Below, in pieces: positions 58,028 through 64,000 of a stretch of DNA of 64,000 bases. Each line of letters starts with the position of its first letter. Positions within the stretch are counted from its first letter, which is position 1. Source of the DNA: Pyrus communis (lineage: Eukaryota > Streptophyta > Magnoliopsida > Rosales > Rosaceae); NCBI RefSeq assembly GCF_963583255.1, contig NC_084807.1, forward strand, positions 18,980,072 through 19,044,071, given 5' to 3'. The notes under the pieces are model-generated. The model made no database searches and was not told the origin of the DNA. It saw only the letters and a program-made list of their open reading frames with translations. A program made the position numbers and the translations under genes.

Positions 58028-58650
58028 TGTGGAGCCAAAAATAATCAAAAAAAATATTGGTGGTGACACATGGATTTTTGGGTAAAAAGACAAAATTACA
58101 TTCGAGACACATCGGAACTCTCATGCTCAAGCAGCGGACAATCACAACTCAATCAAGGTCAAAAGTGATCAAAATAGGTATTTATTCAAAACATATTTCA
58201 TCCATACTCATCAAATCCTCCCCACAAGGTAACCCTCATCATTCAAATTCGGATTAATTACCTAAATTAATTGACTAATTTCCTAATTAATTAATTTTCT
58301 AATTAATTTCCTAATTGATTGCAAGATATTATTTTGACATAGTATCTTGCAATTGGAGCAAAAATCCACCATAAGTGTCCGGACCCCTTCTCTCCAAAAA
58401 GGGTCGGCCACATCCCTATATAAACACCCTCATTTCTCCAAAAACCTAAGTCCAATTCTCTTCTAAAATTCTCCAAATTTCTCTAAACGCTTTCTCTCTC
58501 AAATTCTAACTTTGGAATCGGACGTTCTTCAGCCAAAGCCCTCTCCAATTCATCGTGGGCGCGTGAGGCTCTTGGCCTTGACCTAAGATGTTAATTGTTT
58601 TGCAAGTGCATTTTCATCCAAGAAGAAGAAGACGAAAATTTGCATCCACA
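58028..58650 (+). repeat. 3' LTR
   Basis: Partner of 53677-54300; same TATA box (CCTATATAAACACC) and the same TTAATTAA-rich tract with small indels. Confidence 0.88.
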
Positions 58651-58655
58651 AAACA

Positions 58656-59441
58656 TCCTTTGTGCTGCGCGCAAATTCAAGCATGACATGCTGCCCAGCA
58701 ATCCAAGCTTTTCTTTGAGACATTTTATCAAGTAGTTAACAGGCATATGTGAAGGGTAACTTCAACTTTCACCAAGTCATCTATAGAGATTCACCGAAGT
58801 TCAGAAGGTCGGAAAATAATATAATTACAACCAAGTGTAAAATATTTAATACTTAGACTTACCAAAGATTATGTGAAAATATAAATTTTAGCCAAAATGA
58901 AAACAAATATAAAACTGAATCTAGGAACTAAAAATAACACGAACTTCAGAAATTTTTCACCCAATCAAGCTCCGTTGTGTAAGTCATAAAAAGAGAGAAC
59001 AACATGAAAGTTAAATTGTTATCGTGAAAGTGAGAGTAAGTACTTTGCCGTTTGTAGGATACGAAGAAAAGTTAAACAATGTTTGAATCCCAAATGATGA
59101 ATAATGCATTTTCTAGCAAGATAAGAGGAACATCAATTGGAAATATTCTAGAGCAAAAATATATGATCAAGCACATCAGTTAATTTGGAAGGAAAGAGTT
59201 TTGTGGGTCTTAAACTCTTATTCCAAAGTTGGGGTTGATTTGGGTCAGCTTGAGGAAAGGCCTATTGTAAAACGTGGCAAATGTTGAGCTTAATGTCAGG
59301 CAAGGCTTGTTCGCTGGTTATCATGGGCTACAAACTCAAACCATTACATAAGGACCAAACAAGGTACACTTTGATTGAATTTTTCTAGTGCGCATCAAAT
59401 ATACACATTTGAAAGTCTAGTTGTATTCAAATTCACTTGTA
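58656..59441. other. Spacer; no gene seen
   Basis: AT-rich, no motif-bearing frame. Confidence 0.45.
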
Positions 59442-59446
59442 AGTGA

Positions 59447-59854
59447 TGTTAAAATATTCCACATCGACTGTATCTCTGATAAAATTCCATACCTGTCGGA
59501 CTGTACATATGGTAATAAACAAGTTGGAGACAATATCAATGTTGTTGGAAGTGAACATTTAGCCCATCTTTGTACTAATTCTACACAGTATCAGAGCTAG
59601 GGAGATGGCTCATACTGCCACCTAATGGTGGGTCCCTTGGCCTCTCCTCTTGGCTCCACATGGTTGCAGATGTGTGGATCTCCCATGTGTGACCCATAAA
59701 TTGTGCCCCACATAAAGGGGTGTGTTGAAATATCCCACGTCTACAAGAAGAGTTTAAATATCTTAACCTCTGTGCAGGTGATAATTAACAAGTTGGAGAA
59801 AATATCAGTGCTGTTGGAAGTGGGCATTTGGCCTGTCTATTTCATAATTTTACA
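59447..59854 (+). mobile_element. TRIM retrotransposon (two short LTRs, primer site, polypurine tract)
   Basis: LTRs of about 130-140 bp at 59447-59587 and 59723-59854 share TGTT(A/G)AAATAT.CCAC, AACAAGTTGGAGA.AATATC and GTTGTTGGAAGTG.. phrases. GTATCAGAGC (59588-59597) after the left LTR is the tRNA-iMet primer site, and AAAGGGGTG precedes the right LTR. Flanks AGTGA and TGTGA are a near-match target duplication. The whole is only about 408 bp, with no coding capacity. Confidence 0.75.
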
Positions 59855-59860
59855 TGTGAA

Positions 59861-59978
59861 AAGGCTTAAGTTCGATTCCCGCCAAAGGCGAATTTGAACC
59901 ACATTATTGCTAGCCCATTATGAAACTAAGCCTATCCCTTTCCCCCTTAGTGTAGATAATATCATTGTTCAAAAAAAC
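59861..59978 (+). mobile_element. SINE-like element, copy 2
   Basis: Has B-box-like AAGTTCGATTCCCGCC, then the GGCGAATTTGAACCACATTA body and TTGTTCAAAAAAAC tail shared with 26421-26537. It directly follows the TRIM. Confidence 0.65.
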
Positions 59979-59989
59979 AAAAGTTACAC

Positions 59990-60425
59990 ATTGGAACAAG
60001 AGTCGTGAGAGCTTGTTAGGTTAAATGATTTAACAGCTCTTGTACAGATGTGTAACTTAAATTTGCACCAAAGAAAGGCTCACACTTTGATATGGTAATT
60101 CATTTCTAAATTCATTTTTGTATTCTATATTTTCTTCATTCACATTTTTTTTTTTACAATGATGTTCCACTCTAATTAGACATTCACTAACTAGTTATCA
60201 AACTCCACACAAATATAATACTTCATCGCCATTCATATGAGTTAAACATAACACCTATTACTAATAAGTGAATAGGAATATAACTAAACCGTAGTACTAA
60301 TTCGTTTGTTTATTCACGTTTTGTACATGTTAGTTACGTCACAATTTTTTTTTAAAAAAACAATTGAAATAGAGAAATATCTACATTAACGATGATAATA
60401 AATTTCAATTTATTAAAGTTTAAAA
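59990..60425. other. Spacer; no gene seen
   Basis: AT-rich; poly-T at about 60147-60158. Confidence 0.4.
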
Positions 60426-60433
60426 CTAAAGAT

Positions 60434-60682
60434 TGTTGTGACATATGTTCTTATCAATATTGTGATTGTGTAAATCCTAAGTAGAGATAGATTAGGAATC
60501 CTTTGGGATCTAGAAGATCTTTTCCTATTAGACTTTGTATTACTTGGATAGCAAGTTTCTCTGCTCCCTATTACTATAAATAAGGGCACAAGGACAGAGG
60601 AATTAACACACAAGTCCTCAACCCTATTCTCCACTCTCTTTCTCTCTATGCCGCACCCTTCAGTCAAATATAGGCCACAACA
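60434..60682 (+). mobile_element. Solo LTR, 249 bp, with 5-bp target duplication AAGAT
   Basis: Begins TGTTGTGACATATG and ends GGCCACAACA (inverted TGTTGTG/CACAACA tips). AAGAT flanks it at 60429-60433 and 60683-60687. TATAAATAAGGGCA (about 60575) fits an LTR TATA box, followed by a CT-rich leader. The size fits a copia LTR. Confidence 0.8.
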
Positions 60683-60689
60683 AAGATTA

Positions 60690-62050
60690 CTTTTTGAATG
60701 TCATTATTATTTATGTAGGGATACCAATAGGGCTGTTTTGGTCAGGAATTGTCATTACCGTAACTAGCCCGCCAAGTATATAGGGTCTCCATTTGGTATA
60801 GAGGGCTCCATTACATTTTACTGAAATATTTTTCCTAATAACAATTAAGTATTTAAACCAAAACGCTACTACTTTACTAATAAACTTTGTGATGTCATAT
60901 GCATAAAACATGGTAAGACACACCATATAATATTTGTTGGAGGACTTTTAGGCCGAGCTGAACTTGGGCTTAGGTGGATGCCTTTTTGCTTCCCCTGGTT
61001 CGTTTGAGTACCAAGTCTCAGGATACTCTAAAAAATTAGCGTTCCTTAGAAAGCATTGTGGTTAGATCAATGATTCAAAGATGGTGTAATAAGGCAAATA
61101 ATGACTTGCTTACGCAAGGCGTGGTGTGGAAGCTAGAAATTTATCTAATTTTTACCTGAGAGAAAACTTACATGGTTGCATGGTCGTGAGGGATGGATGA
61201 TCTAGGTTCTTTAAAATTCTAAAGGTGCTTCTATTGGCTAAAGAAATTCAAATGAGACATAAAGAAACGCTTAAAGCCTTAGAAGGATGATTTTCCTAAG
61301 GATTCAAGACTACCTGCACTTAGAGAAGGATTTCCCTGCTTGGTGCGATGCAATTTTGAGTCTCCTCATTTTCTTTCTTTGTCATGTTCTCCCTCTTATC
61401 TATATTGCTTTCCCTTTTATAGATGTAGAGTGTCTTTCCTAGGTTTCCCTCAGGAATCCTTTGGTTTCATTACTTTTGCTTATTTTGGCTTAGTCTTCCT
61501 CTCTCTTTTCCGTAGCGCATCTACGACTTTCCTTTTTAGTGTAACATTAATGAAAGTCTTCACAAGAGCACTTTCTTCCCTGGTCAGTTTTCCCCAAGCA
61601 CTACTTCTAATAACGCTTCTCTTTGTTTTCCTTCATCATTCTTCAGCGTGAGCTAGGAACCGCTATAATTTTTTGAACAAAAAAAACCAATACATTGCTG
61701 AAGAGTGTGAATCCAACAACAAAGAAATAACCGAATTTGCATGTGCTTATAACCAAAGAACAATAAAACCTAGATGTTGAAATATTCTTCTACTTGAATC
61801 TTCCAAAACCCTAATTCCCAATTGCAAAGAACCTGCAAAAAACATTATAATTGAATCTCTAATTCTCTCTTATTTCTTTAAAGCAATAGGAATCAAGGAA
61901 AAACATATTAGAAATTGACATTTTCTTCGATTCATTCCGTTGTTGCTGTTCTCTCAGTAACTTCTTCCCATTGCAATGTTAATGAGCTTTTCTGTTACAA
62001 TATTGATGAGCTTTTTCACTTGCCTTGGAAAACTACTATGTTTTCAATAT
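60690..62050. other. Spacer; no gene supported
   Basis: Contains a frame at 61340-61651 (MVRCNFESPHFLSLSC...), hydrophobic but without a known domain or gene structure; not annotated. Confidence 0.4.
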
Positions 62051-62059
62051 TATTTTTTT

Positions 62060-63096
62060 GGGTTAATCTCAATTTACTACTCTAAAGTTTCGTGGTTTTC
62101 AACATTTGGTATATGAATTTTTTTTCATCCCAGAGTCATACCTTAAGTCTTAATTTTGGGACAGTCTCATGCATCCATTAAGCTTATTGTTAAGTCAGCT
62201 GTTAAATTGTGACGTGGTGCCCACGTGGACAATGACTGTGTGCCACGTGTCATTAAGGGTCCACGTGAAAAATTAAAAATTAAAAAATTAAAAAAAAGAG
62301 TGTTGGCCACCCAAACGGGCCAAACCCTCCCTATTAGCCCATGACCTTACCTAACCCTCCATAATCCTCATAACCCCATTGTCGGTGGCGAGAGCAACAA
62401 CCCATAACCCCATCTAATTCCGACGAACTCATCCATATCTTTCTTTCCCTCATTCTCTCACTCTTATCTCGAAAAGGCATCGATTAGAACCCTGGCGAAG
62501 CCTACGCCAAAAACCGGGCCAACAAATCAGAGACCTCTCAAGCGAATCGAAGTCGACAGAGTCGGCGAGGACGTTGAAGTTGTATGGAGCAGAAGTTCTG
62601 GGCGTCGGAGGGGGTGAGACAAGTGGTACCAACGAACTTTTTGGCAAACATGGCAATTCCTACACCAGTGCGCAGGTCTTGATGGAAAGAAGGATGAGAC
62701 ACAAGTTGCGAGCGGGTTTAGAAGGAAGTCCAGAATTGGGTTTTATTACAGCGTGTGTGCGAGCGGAGGGAAATGCAAACGGGAGGAGAGGAGGACATTA
62801 CCTTCAGCCTCAGAAATGGCTACATCTGTTCTTTTTTCTTTTTTTTTTTTTTTAATTTGTTTAATTTTTTGATATTTTTTTAATTTTCCACATGGGCCCT
62901 TAATGACATGTGGCACAAAGTTATTGTCCACGTAGGCACCACGTCACCAATTAACGGCTAACTTAACAGCAAGCTTAACAGATGTCAGAGACTGTCCTAA
63001 AATTAAAACTTGAGGTATGACTCTGGGATGAAAAAAACTTCATGTACCAAATGTTGAAAACCATGAAACTTTAGGGTAGTAAACTAAGATTAACCC
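62060..63096. mobile_element. Mutator-like element with long inverted repeats and 9-bp target duplication
   Basis: 1037 bp with inverted repeats of about 240 bp: left GGGTTAATCTCAATTTACTA, right (inverse) GGGTTAATCTTAGTTTACTA, continuing through CAACATTTGGTA, TTTTCATCCCAGAGTCATAC and GACGTGGTGCC. TATTTTTTT flanks it at 62051-62059 and 63097-63105; this is low complexity, so less persuasive alone. The interior (62290-62850) is GC-rich and gene-like with frames on both strands, but no donor was recognised. Same family as 15597-16675. Confidence 0.8.
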
Positions 63097-63105
63097 TATT
63101 TTTTT

Positions 63106-63438
63106 TTTCTTATAAAACAAAATTTGGTGTTCCACGAGCCTTTAGGCTCTGGGATGCACCCTATTTGCCTTGAGCTAGGACCGGCCTTGTATCATTGACT
63201 AGCCATAATAATTGGATATAAATTTGTTTTTGACGAAAATTAAATCTAAGATCTCTCGCTTATAAATAAAGAAAAATATCACTAAACTATATTACTAAGT
63301 GATTAAAAAACCATAAATGTTAAATTGTCCAAATATGATCATCACAAAATCGTATATAGTAGGACAAATATTTCAGTCAATCTTTACACTTTTCAATACA
63401 TATCCTCCTTTTGAAGAAAAAAAATTATGATATTAAGA
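63106..63438. other. Spacer
   Basis: Possible minus-strand SINE relic at about 63215-63305. No gene. Confidence 0.35.
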
Positions 63439-63439
63439 G

Positions 63440-63825
63440 TATCTCCACCAATTGGTGGAGGGCACTAACAATTAGAGTGCAAGCGTAATAAAAGTGTTCT
63501 TATTATTCACTCTAAACAATAATTGTCTTTGTGCAAGTCCACCCGTTTAGAACGAGGAAGGGCAAAGGCGATTACTATTAACTAATATTTTTTTTTTATG
63601 CTTTATGCTTTGTAAGTGTGTACTTAGTAAGTTTGTTCTTTGAAAATAAAAATCTATATTTGTAAGTTTGTTAAGTGTGTTTAATTTTTAAAAGTTTTTT
63701 GAATTTTTTTACCTTCAAATTAATCCTAGATTGTGCAACAAATTATAACGGATGACAACAATTTATAATTTTCAATTATTTTTAAAGTTAGAAATGCAAC
63801 GGTCTAAATAAAAGGACCTGTTGAA
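63440..63825. mobile_element. Non-autonomous DNA transposon, copy 2 (relative of 35135-35753)
   Basis: Inverted relative of the element in PIG-Q intron 6: TATCTCCACCAATTGGTGGA, TTGTGCAAGTCCACCCGTTT, then AAGTTTGTTAAGTGTGTTTA and GCAACGGTCTAAA appear in matching reverse order. The far end is not well defined. Confidence 0.6.
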
Positions 63826-64000
63826 AATCTAAGGGCCTGTTTAGTACTCTACTTGAATCCAACTTTTTAAACTCAAAAATAATTTTCAACTTTTAGGCCT
63901 TAAAAACTTGTTTGGTAGAACTATTTTCAAAAACTGATCTCAAAACCAACTCAAAAATATAGTTTATTCTCTAAAAACTTAAAATTTGAGTTTTTAGAGT
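63826..64000. mobile_element. Start of a hAT-type MITE, cut by the window edge
   Basis: Begins GGGCCTGTTTAGTACTCTAC, the common GGGCCTGTTTGG-type terminus of plant hAT MITEs, and runs off the end. The second terminus is outside the window. Confidence 0.45.

Larger units (their letters stand above)
53677..58650 (+). mobile_element. Complete LTR retrotransposon with gag but no pol (non-autonomous gypsy type)
   Basis: 4974 bp with two LTRs of about 623 bp (53677-54300, 58028-58650), both starting TGTGGAG and ending GCATCCACA. The exact 5-mer AAACA flanks it (53672-53676, 58651-58655). A primer site follows the left LTR and a G-rich polypurine tract (GTGTGGGGGCATT) precedes the right one. Inside are a GC-rich degenerate leader, a gag domain, a gag tail with frameshifts, and a tandem array. 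No protease, RT, RNase H or integrase is seen, so it depends on another element. This matches gag-only terminal-repeat elements (TR-GAG type). Confidence 0.88.

Noticed and set aside
61340..61651. 103-residue hydrophobic plus-strand frame
   Set aside because: T-rich composition yields Leu/Phe/Ser-rich peptides; there is no gene structure or domain.
1..64000. CRISPR arrays, prophage or bacterial operons
   Set aside because: Introns, AT-rich spacers and LTR elements show a plant nuclear genome; the only regular arrays are simple tandem repeats.

Overview
This is a stretch of plant nuclear genome, AT-rich and gene-poor, with spliced genes, long intergenic spacers and dense transposon debris. 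The repertoire (NHL/LEA-2, SAUR, AP2/ERF-DREB, a 9-exon PIG-Q/GPI1 gene, tRNA-iMet-primed copia elements, Cassandra-type solo LTRs carrying 5S-rRNA-like sequence) points to a dicot. Repeat style suggests a woody Rosaceae such as apple or pear, but that is an impression, not a proof.

Layout: 1-2.4 kb spacer with a hAT transposase scrap; 2.5-3.2 kb NHL/LEA-2 membrane protein gene; 4.5-5.3 kb Mutator-like element (MULE) with a perfect 9-bp target duplication; 6.5 kb first member of a small-protein family (N-terminus M(A/S)GL..YNFFPTDFFYPR); 8.7-14.1 kb composite copia-LTR element; 14-21 kb repeats, three broken SAUR copies and another MULE; 21-24.2 kb decayed copia pol; 24.2-26.5 kb repeats and gene scraps; 26.9 and 30.7 kb two closely related members of the small-protein family; 31.8 kb solo Cassandra LTR; 33.5-38.7 kb intact PIG-Q gene on the minus strand; 39.7-42 kb inverted-repeat element holding a solo LTR; 43.2-44.1 kb Pack-MULE with a PPR gene fragment; 44.7 kb second Cassandra LTR; 47 kb DREB-type AP2/ERF gene; 50.1-52.3 kb probable Helitron with an O-fucosyltransferase exon; 53.7-58.7 kb complete LTR element with gag but no pol; 59.4-60.7 kb TRIM, SINE and solo LTR; 62-63.1 kb second MULE with 9-bp target duplication; last kilobase two MITE-like elements.

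Probably functional genes are six: NHL/LEA-2, three short FFPTDFFYPR proteins, PIG-Q and DREB/ERF. They do not form a pathway. The most unusual genic signal is the small-protein family: two copies share coding sequence, promoter-proximal DNA and 3' flank, with a diverged third copy 20 kb away. The rest is a record of transposition: I could delimit many insertions to the base by matching target-site duplications, and several carry pieces of host genes. All similarity statements are by eye; no search or alignment program was run.
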